Source: Oscillibacter sp. 1-3
Lineage (GTDB): Bacteria > Bacillota > Clostridia > Oscillospirales > Oscillospiraceae
Assembly: GCF_000403435.2 (NCBI RefSeq)
Contig: NZ_KE159703.1
Span: forward strand, 923,033 to 987,032
Direction: 5' to 3'
Length of the DNA stretch: 64,000 bases
Part shown: positions 16,576 through 24,678 of the stretch, in pieces
How the letters are laid out: each line of letters opens with the position of its first letter
Position numbering within the stretch: position 1 is the first letter of the stretch
The notes under the pieces: generated by a model
Told to the model about the DNA's origin: nothing
Seen by the model: only the letters and a program-made list of their open reading frames with translations
Databases searched by the model: none
Translations under genes and position numbers: made by a program

Positions 16576-17397
16576 TTACTTGGTCAGGGAGAGGATTTTG
16601 CGGGCCTCGTCGGGAGTGGCGATCTCACGGCCCAGGAGCTTTGCCAGAGCCACGACCTTGGCGACCAGCTCGCCGTTGGAGGCGGCCTTATGGCCCCGCT
16701 CTAAGTAAATGTTGTCCTCAAAGCCCACACGGACGTTGCCGCCCATGACGATGCCGGCGGCGGCCATGGGCCACGCGCCGCGGCCCACGCCGGTGACGGT
16801 CCAGGTGGACCCGGCGGGGATCTTGTTGACGAGGTAGTCCAGGTTGCCCAGAGTGGCGGGGGTGCAGCCGTTGACGCCCAGCACAAAGTTGAACTGCATG
16901 GGGGCGGCGGGGACCAGACCCTTGGCGGCCATGTTCAGCACGGTGTCCAGGTGGCCGATCTCAAAGCACTCGTACTCGGGCTTGATGTTGTTCTCCAGCA
17001 TCCGCTTGCCGAAGGCCCGCATGGTGGGCATGTCGTTGACGAAGATGTCGTCGCCGAAGTTGCAGGTGCCGCAGTCCAGGGTGGCCATCTCGGGGAAGAG
17101 CTCGGTGGGCTGCAGGCGCTCCTCCGGGGTCATGCCGGTGGCGCCGCCGGTGGAGGGAATCAGGATCACGCCGGGGCAGGCCTCCTTGATGGCGTCCAGA
17201 ACCACGCGGAAGCGCTCCTTGTCCTGAGTGGGGGTCCCGTCGTCCCAGCGGACGTGGACGTGGATGACGGCGGCGCCGGCCTCAAAAGCGCTTTTGGCCT
17301 CCCGCACCATCTCCTCCACCGTGTAGGGAACGGCGGGGTTGTGCTCCTTGGTGACCTCGGCTCCGCAGATCGCTGCTGTGATGATGAGTTTCTCCAT
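16576..17397 (-). CDS. kce: 3-keto-5-aminohexanoate cleavage enzyme
   Basis: Zinc-dependent condensation-cleavage enzyme (BKACE family) that takes 3-keto-5-aminohexanoate and acetyl-CoA to 3-aminobutyryl-CoA and acetoacetate. 273 residues, the family length. His46 and His48 in VIHVHVRWDDG are the expected metal ligands, and the TGGATGMTPEER and FVLGVNGCTPA segments are characteristic. First gene after the lysine riboswitch; GGAGG precedes ATG 17397, immediately downstream of a terminator. Confidence 0.96.
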   Translation of the reverse strand: MEKLIITAAICGAEVTKEHNPAVPYTVEEMVREAKSAFEAGAAVIHVHVRWDDGTPTQDKERFRVVLDAIKEACPGVILIPSTGGATGMTPEERLQPTELFPEMATLDCGTCNFGDDIFVNDMPTMRAFGKRMLENNIKPEYECFEIGHLDTVLNMAAKGLVPAAPMQFNFVLGVNGCTPATLGNLDYLVNKIPAGSTWTVTGVGRGAWPMAAAGIVMGGNVRVGFEDNIYLERGHKAASNGELVAKVVALAKLLGREIATPDEARKILSLTK

Positions 17398-17412
17398 TTC
17401 GTACCTCCTGCT

Positions 17413-17474
17413 AAAAAAACTTGGAACGCTATCCTACTCCGCATACCTGTGTACGCGGAGTAGGATAGCGCTCC
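17413..17474 (-). terminator. Attenuator-type terminator directly upstream of kce
   Basis: Minus strand: a 20-bp stem (GCGCTATCCTACTCCGC and its complement, one mismatch) around a 12-nt loop, then AAG and seven T. It ends only some 15 bases before the kce ATG, so the operon cannot be expressed unless polymerase reads through. Located downstream of the lysine aptamer, it is the obvious output of that riboswitch. Confidence 0.9.
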
Positions 17475-17489
17475 ATCAACATAAGGGGG

Positions 17490-17707
17490 CTATTTACACC
17501 CGACAGGAACACCACATACCGGCCGCTCTGCGCAGGCGTAAATAGCACTCCATGCTTTCCATGACAAACCGTACGCGCTGGGCGTACAGGTCCAAGAGGG
17601 GTGACGGCATTGCACACTCTCTTTCGGCGGTACGGACATTCACAAACCTCCTCGGACTTGCCTGTCCTTTACATCGGTCTGCTACCTTGCGTTCCGCGCC
17701 TCTATCC
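17490..17707 (-). promoter_or_regulatory. Lysine riboswitch (L-box) and expression platform
   Basis: On the minus strand the aptamer spans about 17707-17541. Lysine-riboswitch landmarks in order: GATAGAGGCGCGG, AAGGTAGCAGA, GAGGAGGTTTGTGAATG, GCCGAAAGAGAG, TTGGACC, and GTCATGGAAAGCATGGAG closing with GTGCTATT. GATAG and CTAT form the P1 stem. The 3' P1 strand is also one half of a perfect 9-bp inverted repeat (GCTATTTAC at 17538-17546, GTAAATAGC complement at 17490-17498), so P1 formation and the alternative helix exclude each other. It controls lysine catabolism genes, so an ON response is expected. Confidence 0.85.
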
Positions 17708-17733
17708 ACACTTTATTCAGTTTGCCTAAAAAC

Positions 17734-17762
17734 AATATACTCTAAACGGCGGCTTTTGTCAA
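17734..17762 (-). promoter_or_regulatory. Sigma-A promoter of the lysine-fermentation operon
   Basis: Minus strand TTGACA, 17-base spacer, TATATT, with transcription starting about 20-30 bases before the lysine aptamer. Confidence 0.85.
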
Positions 17763-17833
17763 GTTTTTTGATATAGCGGTTTTGCATAATTTTTCCATGC
17801 AATTTTTTACAGCCATTTTTCCACTTTAAGGCG

Positions 17834-19333
17834 TCAAAGATCCGCCTGAAACAGTGCCATCAGAGCCGGTTCCAGGTCCAGAAGGCGGCAGACCCGCAGG
17901 GCGTCCCTGGGGCAGGGTGCGCCGGGGGGAGCGCTCTGGAGCCGGTAGTCCATCCGCCGGGCGATGCGGCTGCGGGGGTCGTCGTTCTCGTCGCCCTGGA
18001 TCTCCCGGACCAGCCCCGCCACCTGATAGTGGGCTCCCGCTACGTCGGAGACGCCGTCGTAGTGGGTGGTCATCAGGGCCACGCAGTCCAGGGTGCCCAG
18101 ATACTGCACCAAAGCCCGGGCCAGGGCGGCACCCTCCTGGGGATTGGTGCCCCGGGCGAACTCGTCCAGGGCCAGAAAGAACCGCCGGCCCCGGGTGCGC
18201 TGGAGCAGACGGTCCAGCAGGTGAACCTCCCGTCCGAAGGAGGAGAGGCCCCCGGAGCCGGGACCGGTGTCCGCCAGAATCAAAGACACCTCGTGGAACA
18301 GGGGCAGCGCGGCGGAATCGGCAAAGACGAAGAAGCCGCACTGGCACAGCAGCAGGCTCAGCACCGCGGAGCGCAGAGAGACGGTCTTGCCGCCCATGTT
18401 GGCTCCGGTGATGACGGTACAGCCGGCGGAGAGGTCCAGGTCCAGCCGGGTGAAGTCCTCTCCCCGCTGGGCCAGCTCCTCGGCCACCTGGGGGTGGCGC
18501 AGGCCTTGGAGGGTGATTTGGGCGCCGCCGGACAGCGCGGGCCTGACGCAGTTGTACCGCTTGGCCAGCTTTGCCTTGGCCAGAAACAGGTCCATCCGGC
18601 CCAGAGCCTCCATGTTGGCGAGGAAGTCCGCCCTGCGGACCATGAGGCGGCGGGTGAGGTCCCGCCGGACCTCCAGCTCCAGCAGGTCCTCCTGCACGGT
18701 GAGGCGGTGGCGCCGGTCCAGAAGCGCGGCCTTCTCCTCCTCGCCGGCGGCACGGATGGACCGCTCCAGGGCGGCCTTTTCCGACCGCAGAGGACCCAGG
18801 TCCGGATGATAGGTCTCCGACACGGAGAAGGCGGGCAGGCGGCGTCCGTCCGGGTCCAGCAGATTCAGGGCTTCCTCCATGGGCACAAAGGCCAGATCCC
18901 GAAAGGGAGGCAGCTTGGCGTAAGCCTCGGTCAGCTGCTCCAGCGTCACCAGAAAGTGCTTGATCTCAAAGAGCTCCACCAGGTCGAAGGGGTTTTCCGG
19001 GTCCCGGTCCAGGGAGCCCCGGATGTCGTGAAACAGGGGAAGGCACCGGGTCACACCCCGGAGAATGGCGGCCATATCCTTCAAAGAGGCCGGGTCCAGC
19101 CGGGGCGCGCCGCAGCAGCAGGGCTCCGGCTCCGCAGGAGCGGGCCCCGCGGCGTTCCAAAACTCCAGCGCCAGGGCCACATTGTCCAGCTCGGCCGTAA
19201 GCGCCGCCTCCTCTCCGGGGGCGTACCACCGCAGAGTCCGGGCGGCGGCGCGGCCAAAGGGCGACATGGGGGTCAGCCGCTCCAGCACCCACTGGAGACC
19301 GGATTCCTCCCGCAGTTCAAGGGTCAGTTCCAT
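17834..19333 (-). CDS. kamC: KamC, MutS-like ATPase of the aminomutase reactivase
   Basis: A MutS-family ATPase lacking the mismatch-recognition domains: 499 residues, with lever/clamp-like helices in the first 280 and the ATPase after that. The Walker A motif is GANMGGKTVS near residue 310 and Walker B is FLALDEFARGTN near 388. Such proteins are encoded within kam clusters and annotated as the ATPase that, with KamB, restores inactivated lysine 5,6-aminomutase by exchanging damaged cobalamin. It starts 2 bp after kamB ends and lies upstream of the lysine riboswitch, so it has a separate leader. Confidence 0.88.
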   Translation of the reverse strand: MELTLELREESGLQWVLERLTPMSPFGRAAARTLRWYAPGEEAALTAELDNVALALEFWNAAGPAPAEPEPCCCGAPRLDPASLKDMAAILRGVTRCLPLFHDIRGSLDRDPENPFDLVELFEIKHFLVTLEQLTEAYAKLPPFRDLAFVPMEEALNLLDPDGRRLPAFSVSETYHPDLGPLRSEKAALERSIRAAGEEEKAALLDRRHRLTVQEDLLELEVRRDLTRRLMVRRADFLANMEALGRMDLFLAKAKLAKRYNCVRPALSGGAQITLQGLRHPQVAEELAQRGEDFTRLDLDLSAGCTVITGANMGGKTVSLRSAVLSLLLCQCGFFVFADSAALPLFHEVSLILADTGPGSGGLSSFGREVHLLDRLLQRTRGRRFFLALDEFARGTNPQEGAALARALVQYLGTLDCVALMTTHYDGVSDVAGAHYQVAGLVREIQGDENDDPRSRIARRMDYRLQSAPPGAPCPRDALRVCRLLDLEPALMALFQADL

Positions 19334-19335
19334 GG

Positions 19336-20340
19336 TCAGTCCTCCTTTTCGTTTACGTTCACCACCGGTACCGTCAGCGTCTGCCGGAGGGCCTCTTCAA
19401 ATTCCCGGGGCTGGAAGTGCCAGCCGTAGGCCGACCAGGGGTTGGCTCCCACGGCGGCGATGGACAGCTCCCGCCGGACGACCAGCTCTCCGCCGGCCCG
19501 GGTAAAGAGCTCCAGCACGTTTCGTCCCGCCAGGACGTGGGTGGCGTCCGCCGCCGCCAGGGTGATGGGCGCGCCCCGGCGGGCCAGGGTCTTGAGCAGC
19601 GGGTCGGTGACGCCGCCGGCTACCCAGAGAGCGCATTTCTCCCGGGGGAGCTTGTTCCAGCGGGGCAGGCCGTTTTCGTCCAGAGGAAGCTCCCAGAGCT
19701 CCCCGCCGGGGCCGAAGAGGGCGAAGCGCTCCTCACAGCCGTCCAGTGCGGCGGCCAGACCCGGGGATGCGGGCCGCCTGCTGGCAAAGAGGCGGCAGAT
19801 ATGGGCGGTCTCCGCCACTACCAGGTCCATGTTCCGGTCCAGAGAGGCCCCGGTGCACAGGAGGGCGGTGCCCTCCACCCCGGCCCCCGCCAGGGACTTC
19901 CGCCCGGCGGCGCCGTCAATGAGCACCCGGTCCGCGCCCAGGGCGTTGAAGCTGGCGCACAGGGGTTTCAGCTGCCCAGCGGCGGAGGGGCCCGCCAGCT
20001 GGATATAGCCGTCGGACAGGGCGCGGAACACCGCCACCTCCCCCAGAGGGGTCATGACGCCGGTGAGGGCCGCCGCCTCCAGGGTGACGTCGCACAGGCT
20101 CATCATGCCCCGGGCGGTGGCGAACAGGTCCCCTCGCTTGATGTAGAGATCCGGCTTCTCCGTGCCGGTCACCAGGTCCGTGGCCTCGCCGTCCCGGCCC
20201 ACGGAGGTGAGGCCCAGGCACTCGTCCTCCAGTTCGGCCATCAGGCGGCGCAGGGCCGTGGTCTTGCCTGCGTTTTTGCACAGGCCGATGGCCGTCACCA
20301 TCGGCGCATTCCCCACCAGGGGGGCCAGAATCTTTTTCAA
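19336..20340 (-). CDS. kamB: KamB, reactivase subunit with P-loop
   Basis: Partner of KamC in the proposed lysine 5,6-aminomutase reactivase. The frame is open far upstream, but the plausible start is TTG at 20340: GGAGG stands nine bases before it, it overlaps the stop of the HxlR gene (TTTGA), and it gives a 334-residue protein. A P-loop, GLCKNAGKTT, lies at residues 19-28, followed by a Rossmann-like region and a C-terminal half with LDRNMDLVVAETAHICRL. Usually encoded beside KamC, as here. Confidence 0.87.
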   Translation of the reverse strand: MKKILAPLVGNAPMVTAIGLCKNAGKTTALRRLMAELEDECLGLTSVGRDGEATDLVTGTEKPDLYIKRGDLFATARGMMSLCDVTLEAAALTGVMTPLGEVAVFRALSDGYIQLAGPSAAGQLKPLCASFNALGADRVLIDGAAGRKSLAGAGVEGTALLCTGASLDRNMDLVVAETAHICRLFASRRPASPGLAAALDGCEERFALFGPGGELWELPLDENGLPRWNKLPREKCALWVAGGVTDPLLKTLARRGAPITLAAADATHVLAGRNVLELFTRAGGELVVRRELSIAAVGANPWSAYGWHFQPREFEEALRQTLTVPVVNVNEKED

Positions 20341-20726
20341 AGAGCCGCACCTCCGTTGTCCGCGGGATCGTCCCCGCTGTTTGCAGTATTGCCGCCTTCG
20401 GCGGAGAGGGAATCGCACCACCGGCCCAGCTGGTCCAGAATGGGAATCAGGGACCGGCTCTGCTCCGCAATGTCGTACTCCACCCGCACAGGGACCTCCA
20501 GGAACTCCCGCCGCACCACCAGCCCGTCGACCTCCAGCTCCCGCAGGGCCCCGGCCAGCACGGTGTTGGACACGCCGTCCAGGGTCCTTTTCAGCTGGTT
20601 GTACCGGGTGGGGCCGTTGTTGTGGAGGGAGCAGAGGATCTGCATCTTCCACTTGCCGCCGATCAGCTTCAACGCCCGATTCAGCGGGCACTGGGCCATG
20701 CAGGGGCAGTTTTCATGGCTGGACAT
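20337..20726 (-). CDS. HxlR-family regulator coupled to kamBC
   Basis: 129-residue winged-helix regulator of the HxlR/MarR-like type. The core is LKLIGGKWKMQILCSL then NQLKRTLDGVSNTVL, and the N-terminus has the C-x-C-x3-C-P cysteines found in many redox- or aldehyde-sensing members. ATG 20726 has GGAGG at the right distance; an upstream ATG at 20753 lacks one. Its stop overlaps the TTG start of kamB, and it is divergent from lysE, so it is placed to control both. The signal is unknown. Confidence 0.9.
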   Translation of the reverse strand: MSSHENCPCMAQCPLNRALKLIGGKWKMQILCSLHNNGPTRYNQLKRTLDGVSNTVLAGALRELEVDGLVVRREFLEVPVRVEYDIAEQSRSLIPILDQLGRWCDSLSAEGGNTANSGDDPADNGGAAL

Positions 20727-20765
20727 GGTCAGCGCCTCCTTACCAGGTAGCAAATTTCTGCGCTC

Positions 20766-20794
20766 TTGCGCGGCGGCGGGATGTGTGATATGGT
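20766..20794 (+). promoter_or_regulatory. Likely promoter of lysE
   Basis: TTGCGC, 17-base spacer, TATGGT on the plus strand, in the 98-bp gap between the divergent HxlR and LysE genes. The -10 is only a fair match. Confidence 0.5.
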
Positions 20795-20824
20795 CAGGTC
20801 AAGACATACGGGAGGGATGTTTCT

Positions 20825-21433
20825 ATGGGTCTTTATTTGCAGGGCCTGGCCATCGGGCTGGCCTATGTGGCCCCCATCGGGATGCAGAATCTGTTCGTCA
20901 TCAACGCCGCCCTGACCCAGCCCCGGCGGCGGCTGGTCCCCATCGCGCTGATCGTCATCTTCTTTGACATCAGCCTTCTGCTGGCCTGCTTCTTCGGCAT
21001 CGGCGCACTGGTGGAGCGGTTCGCCTGGCTCCAGATGATCGTGCTGGCGGCGGGCGGGCTGGTGGTGTGCTGGATCGGCGCGGGGCTGATCCGGGAGAAG
21101 CCGTCCATGGATCACGGCGTAGACATGGACATCCCCCTGGCCAAAATCGCAGGTAAGGCCTTTGTGGTCACATGGCTCAATCCCCAGGCTCTGATCGACG
21201 GGACGCTGCTCTACGGCAGCTTTCGCGCCGGCCACCCCGGGGCGGACGGCACGCTGCTGGCGCTGGGCTCCGCCACCGCCTCCTGCCTGTGGTTTTCCGG
21301 CGTCACGCTGGTGATCTCCCTTTTCTCCGCCCGGTTCAACGACCGCATTCTGCGGCTCATCAACATCGTGTGCGGCAGCGTGATTCTGGTCTACGGTTTG
21401 CGGCTGATTCTGCAGTTTATCCGCTCCATATAG
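20825..21433 (+). CDS. LysE/ArgO-family basic amino-acid exporter
   Basis: 202-residue membrane protein with about six helices. The N-terminal helix GLAYVAPIGMQNLFVINAAL carries the family PxGMQN motif, and the second conserved region is VTWLNPQALIDG. LysE proteins export L-lysine and L-arginine. GGGAGG precedes ATG 20825. It is divergent from the HxlR regulator, next to kal and the lysine island, suggesting protection against excess lysine or export of a basic intermediate. Confidence 0.93.
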   Translation: MGLYLQGLAIGLAYVAPIGMQNLFVINAALTQPRRRLVPIALIVIFFDISLLLACFFGIGALVERFAWLQMIVLAAGGLVVCWIGAGLIREKPSMDHGVDMDIPLAKIAGKAFVVTWLNPQALIDGTLLYGSFRAGHPGADGTLLALGSATASCLWFSGVTLVISLFSARFNDRILRLINIVCGSVILVYGLRLILQFIRSI

Positions 21434-21461
21434 GGCAAAAGATGTTATTTTTGTGACAGGA

Positions 21462-21490
21462 TTGACAAATACCGGAAAAAAGCTTACAAT
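21462..21490 (+). promoter_or_regulatory. Sigma-A promoter of kal
   Basis: TTGACA, 17-base spacer, TACAAT on the plus strand, about 70 bases before the kal start codon. Confidence 0.85.
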
Positions 21491-21559
21491 GAAATTCGTC
21501 AACCCGAACAAGGGAGGATGCGGAGCGATCCGCAAATAAAAAACAGGAGTGATTTTGAC

Positions 21560-21961
21560 ATGGAAGAGAAGAAGTACACATCGCTGATCCGCCTGCGCAT
21601 GTCCGCCAAGGATGCCCACTACGGCGGGAACCTGGTGGACGGCGCCCATATGGTCCATCTCTTCGGCGATGTGGCCACCGAGCTGCTGATTAAGACCGAC
21701 GGCGACGAGGGCCTGTTCTGCGCCTACAACAACGTGGAGTTCAAGGCGCCCGTCTATGCCGGCGACTACATCGAGGCCTACGGCGAGGTCACCCATATCG
21801 GCAACACCTCCCGCAAGATGCGCTTTGAGGCCCGCAAGGTCATCGCCACCCGCCCCGACATCAACGCCTCCGCCGCGGACGTTCTGGAGGAGCCCGTGAT
21901 CGTGGCCATCGCCGAGGGCACCTGCGTGGTCCCCAAGGAGTTCAGCCGCAAGAAGCCCTGA
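21560..21961 (+). CDS. kal: 3-aminobutyryl-CoA ammonia-lyase
   Basis: Hot-dog-fold enzyme that removes ammonia from L-3-aminobutyryl-CoA to give crotonyl-CoA, the step after Kce in lysine fermentation. 133 residues, matching the family. The motif [19 protein letters not shown] and [20 protein letters not shown] are characteristic. ATG 21560 with AGGAG upstream is preferred to the ATG at 21518. It is set apart from the main operon, on the other strand, with its own promoter and terminator, and so lies outside the lysine riboswitch's control. Confidence 0.93.
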   Translation: MEEKKYTSLIRLRMSAKDAHYGGNLVDGAHMVHLFGDVATELLIKTDGDEGLFCAYNNVEFKAPVYAGDYIEAYGEVTHIGNTSRKMRFEARKVIATRPDINASAADVLEEPVIVAIAEGTCVVPKEFSRKKP

Positions 21962-21986
21962 GTTTTGTGAAATTCAGTAAACTGCC

Positions 21987-22015
21987 GGCCCGGCGCCCAA
22001 GCGCCGGGCCGTTTT
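21987..22015 (+). terminator. Terminator of kal
   Basis: Perfect 10-bp stem GGCCCGGCGC/GCGCCGGGCC with a CCAA loop, then GTTTT. Confidence 0.88.
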
Positions 22016-22041
22016 CCATAAACGGCCGCAGGCGCCATCGC

Positions 22042-22088
22042 TTGACAAGAGGCAGCGGACAGCCGCCCCGGATGCTGTCTCTTGTCAA
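22042..22088 (+). other. Inverted repeat upstream of the PhzF gene
   Basis: TTGACAAGAGGCAGC and GCTGTCTCTTGTCAA, 15-base arms with one interruption, 17 bases apart, ending 25 bases before the phzF-like start codon. It could be a leader hairpin or an operator; no T-run follows. Confidence 0.6.
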
Positions 22089-22113
22089 ACCATGGAACAA
22101 AAGGAGGAACAAT

Positions 22114-22980
22114 ATGCACTTTTACATTGCGGACGCCTTTACAGTTCAACGCTTTTCCGGCAACCAGGCGGGCGTGGTCCCACTGGGGGAGGACCCCTTT
22201 CCGGAGGAGGCGCTGATGCGCGCCCTGGCTGGGGAATTGAAGCACTCGGAGACCGCCTTCGTCCGGCGGACCGGGGAGGAGAGCTTCCACATCCGCTACT
22301 TTACCCCGGCGGAGGAGGTGGACCTGTGCGGCCACGCCACCATTGCCGCATTCACCGTCCTGCGCCAGACCGGAGAGATCCCGGCGGGGCAGTACGCTCT
22401 CCACACCCGCTCCGGGGATCTGGAGGTCTCTGTGGAGCCGGACGCCGTGTGGATGGACATGGCCCCTCCGGCGGAGGGCCGGACCTTTTCCCCGGAGGAA
22501 CAGGCGGAGCTGTATGCCGCCTATGGCCTGACCCCGGCGGACCGGCCAAAGGGGCTGGAGCCCCAGGCGGTCAGCACCGGCCTTCTGGACATTCTGCTGC
22601 CGGTGCGGGACATTACCGTTTTGAACCGGGCCCGGCAGGACGAGGCGGAGGTTTGCCGCCTGTCGGAGCGGTACGGCGTTGTCGGCGTCCATATGTTCTG
22701 CTCGAAAACGGAGGGGCTCTGCCAGGGGGCTTACTGCCGCAATTTTGCGCCGCTGTACGCCATCCCGGAGGAGGCCGCCACCGGCACCTCCAACGGGGCG
22801 CTGACCTTCTACCTGTACCGCCGGGGATTTATTTCCCCCGGAAGGGAGAATAGCTTTATACAGGGAATGGCGATGGGCAAGCCCTCGGAGATTCTCAGCC
22901 GCCTCTCGGAGGAGGGCGGCGCTGTCCGGGTCCGGATCGGGGGACGGGCGGTGCTCACGCTTCGGGGGGAAGTGCTGTAA
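22114..22980 (+). CDS. PhzF-family isomerase/epimerase-like protein
   Basis: 288-residue member of the PhzF family, two diaminopimelate-epimerase-like domains. Residues 1-20 give the typical start HFYIADAFTVQRFSGNQAGV; the conserved Glu lies in KHSETAFV (about residue 45), and the GHATIAA and ATGTSNGAL motifs mark the two domains. ATG 22114 follows AAAGGAGGAAC. Substrate is unknown for most members. Its place among lysine genes may be chance. Confidence 0.93.
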   Translation: MHFYIADAFTVQRFSGNQAGVVPLGEDPFPEEALMRALAGELKHSETAFVRRTGEESFHIRYFTPAEEVDLCGHATIAAFTVLRQTGEIPAGQYALHTRSGDLEVSVEPDAVWMDMAPPAEGRTFSPEEQAELYAAYGLTPADRPKGLEPQAVSTGLLDILLPVRDITVLNRARQDEAEVCRLSERYGVVGVHMFCSKTEGLCQGAYCRNFAPLYAIPEEAATGTSNGALTFYLYRRGFISPGRENSFIQGMAMGKPSEILSRLSEEGGAVRVRIGGRAVLTLRGEVL

Positions 22981-23000
22981 CGGCTTTTCCAGGTTGAAAG

Positions 23001-23037
23001 ATGGGAGCCCCGGCATTTGGCCGGGACTCCCATTTTT
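23001..23037. terminator. Bidirectional terminator between phzF-like gene and atoA
   Basis: GGGAG-CCCGGC stem with complement, flanked by A- and T-runs (ATTTTTG on plus, T-rich on minus after CATCTTT), placed between two convergent genes. Confidence 0.85.
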
Positions 23038-23052
23038 GCAAAATGGGTGAGA

Positions 23053-23709
23053 TTACTCTTCCTCCATGGGCTTGAGGTCGGGGCTGACGATGAGCTCGCA
23101 GCCGGTGGCGGCCTTGATGTCGTCCAGGGAGTAGTCGGGGTGCAGCTCCTTGAGGACGATGCCCTCGGGAGTAACCTCCATCACGCCCATCTCGGTGATA
23201 ATCATGTCCACCACGCCCACGGCGGTCAGGGGCAGGGTGCATTCCTTGAGGATCTTGTGCGCGCCCTTCTGGGTGTGCAGCATGGCCACGATCACCTTCC
23301 GCGCGCCCACCACCAGGTCCATGGCGCCGCCCATGCCGGCCACCATCTTGCCGGGGATGATCCAGTTGGCGATGTTGCCCTTCTCGTCCACCTCCATGGC
23401 GCCCAGCACCGTGGCGTCCACGTGGCCGCCGCGGATGATGGAGAAGCTCTCCTCGGAGCCGAAGAAGTTGCCGTAGGGGGCGTAGGTGACGTAGGCGCCG
23501 CCGGAGTTGATGACGTCCACGTCCTCCTGGCCCTTCTCGGGGGCGCCCAGCAGGCCGGTAAAGCCGTTCTCGGAGTGCAGCACGATGGTCACGCCCTCGG
23601 GCAGGCAGTTGGCCACCATGGTGGGCAGGCCAATGCCCAGATTGGCGATGTCGCCGTCCTTAAATTCTTTCGCCGCACGCTTGGCGATTCTCATCTTCAG
23701 ATCTGCCAA
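23053..23709 (-). CDS. atoA: Acetoacetate/butyrate CoA-transferase beta subunit
   Basis: With AtoD it moves CoA from butyryl-CoA to acetoacetate (or between acyl donors), the CoA-recycling step that links Kce to butyrate release. 218 residues. The catalytic Glu is Glu47 in HSENGF, the hallmark SENG motif of class I transferases; GGHVDATVLGAMEVD follows. The start is TTG at 23709, with GGAGGTGAG nine bases upstream, overlapping the end of atoD by 13 bp, so the two subunits are coupled. Confidence 0.93.
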   Translation of the reverse strand: MADLKMRIAKRAAKEFKDGDIANLGIGLPTMVANCLPEGVTIVLHSENGFTGLLGAPEKGQEDVDVINSGGAYVTYAPYGNFFGSEESFSIIRGGHVDATVLGAMEVDEKGNIANWIIPGKMVAGMGGAMDLVVGARKVIVAMLHTQKGAHKILKECTLPLTAVGVVDMIITEMGVMEVTPEGIVLKELHPDYSLDDIKAATGCELIVSPDLKPMEEE

Positions 23710-24386
23710 GGCTGCTCACCTCCTACGATATAGTTCACATACACGCCGGCGGTGGTGAAGGTGTCCACATCCACCTCGCCGATCTCCACAACCTTCTCCG
23801 CGCCGAGGATGACGGTGTCCGCCGCCATGGCCATGACGTGGTTGAAGTTCTTGGTGGCCTTGGCGCAGCTGAAGTTGCCGAACTTGTCGCAGATGCTGGC
23901 CCGGCACAGGGCGAAGTCCGCGCGGAGGGGCAGCTCCAGCAGATACTCCCGGCCCTCGATGGTCAATGTCTCCTTGCCGTCGGCGATGATGGTGCCAACG
24001 CCCGTGGGGGTCAGCACGCCGCCCAGGCCCGCGCCGGCGGCGCGGATCTTCTCCGCCAGGGAGCCCTGGGGCACCAGAGTGCATTTCAGGGTGCCGTCGT
24101 TCATGCCCTTGCCGATGATGGGGTTCATGCCCACGTGGGAGGCGATGATGTGGTCGATCATACCCGCGCTGAGGAGCTTGGCCACGCCCCGGTCCGTGGT
24201 GCCGGTGACGGAGGCGGGCAGCCCGCCGTCGTTGGCGATGACGGTCAGGTGTTTTACGCCCTTTTCCACCAATGCGTCGATCAGGATCTCCGGCGTCCCG
24301 GTCCCCAGGAAGCCGCCCACCATGACGGTCATCCCGTCCTGGATTCCTGCAACAGCTTCCTGGGCTGTTCTCATTTTGTTAATCAT
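23697..24386 (-). CDS. atoD: Acetoacetate/butyrate CoA-transferase alpha subunit
   Basis: 229-residue partner of the beta subunit. The N-terminal glycine-rich motif MVGGFLGTGTPEILIDAL and the VIANDGG and GNFSCAKATKNFN segments are diagnostic for the alpha subunit. It is led by the promoter at 24650-24678 after a leader of about 260 bp. The gene pair is near but separate from the kam operon; assigning it to lysine fermentation is strongly suggested by pathway logic. Confidence 0.93.
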   Translation of the reverse strand: MINKMRTAQEAVAGIQDGMTVMVGGFLGTGTPEILIDALVEKGVKHLTVIANDGGLPASVTGTTDRGVAKLLSAGMIDHIIASHVGMNPIIGKGMNDGTLKCTLVPQGSLAEKIRAAGAGLGGVLTPTGVGTIIADGKETLTIEGREYLLELPLRADFALCRASICDKFGNFSCAKATKNFNHVMAMAADTVILGAEKVVEIGEVDVDTFTTAGVYVNYIVGGEQPWQI

Positions 24387-24649
24387 AGTTGTTTTTCTTA
24401 CTCCCTTCGCCGTGCCAATGCCGTCCGGTACGCCGGACCGCCGTCTGCCGCGGTGGCGGCGGCGCTTCCGGCGCCGGAATTGGTCACGACCGTAATTTTA
24501 GGAAGGACCGGCGGAATCTGCGTGCGCGGACCGGCCCGGCGCTTCCCATACCCTGCAGCAGACTGCGCTTTGCTTCAAACCTCCTCATGCTGAAATGCAC
24601 CGTTGAGCATAGGACCTGCTATCCGTCTGTTCGGCATGTGCTTGAAGCT

Positions 24650-24678
24650 ATCATAGCCCAAATTTTAGGGATTGTCAA
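24650..24678 (-). promoter_or_regulatory. Consensus sigma-A promoter of atoDA
   Basis: Minus strand TTGACA, 17-base spacer, TATGAT. The spacer holds a near-palindrome (CCCTAAAATTTGGG) that could be an operator. The roughly 260-bp leader to atoD holds no recognisable aptamer or ORF. Confidence 0.85.

Noticed and set aside
19336..20691. Long form of kamB starting at 20691
   Set aside because: The first 117 residues are Arg/Gly/Pro-rich and antisense-like across the HxlR gene; TTG 20340 has a proper ribosome site.
24387..24649. Riboswitch in the long atoD leader
   Set aside because: No known aptamer motif could be read on the minus strand; only GC-rich sequence without clear stems.
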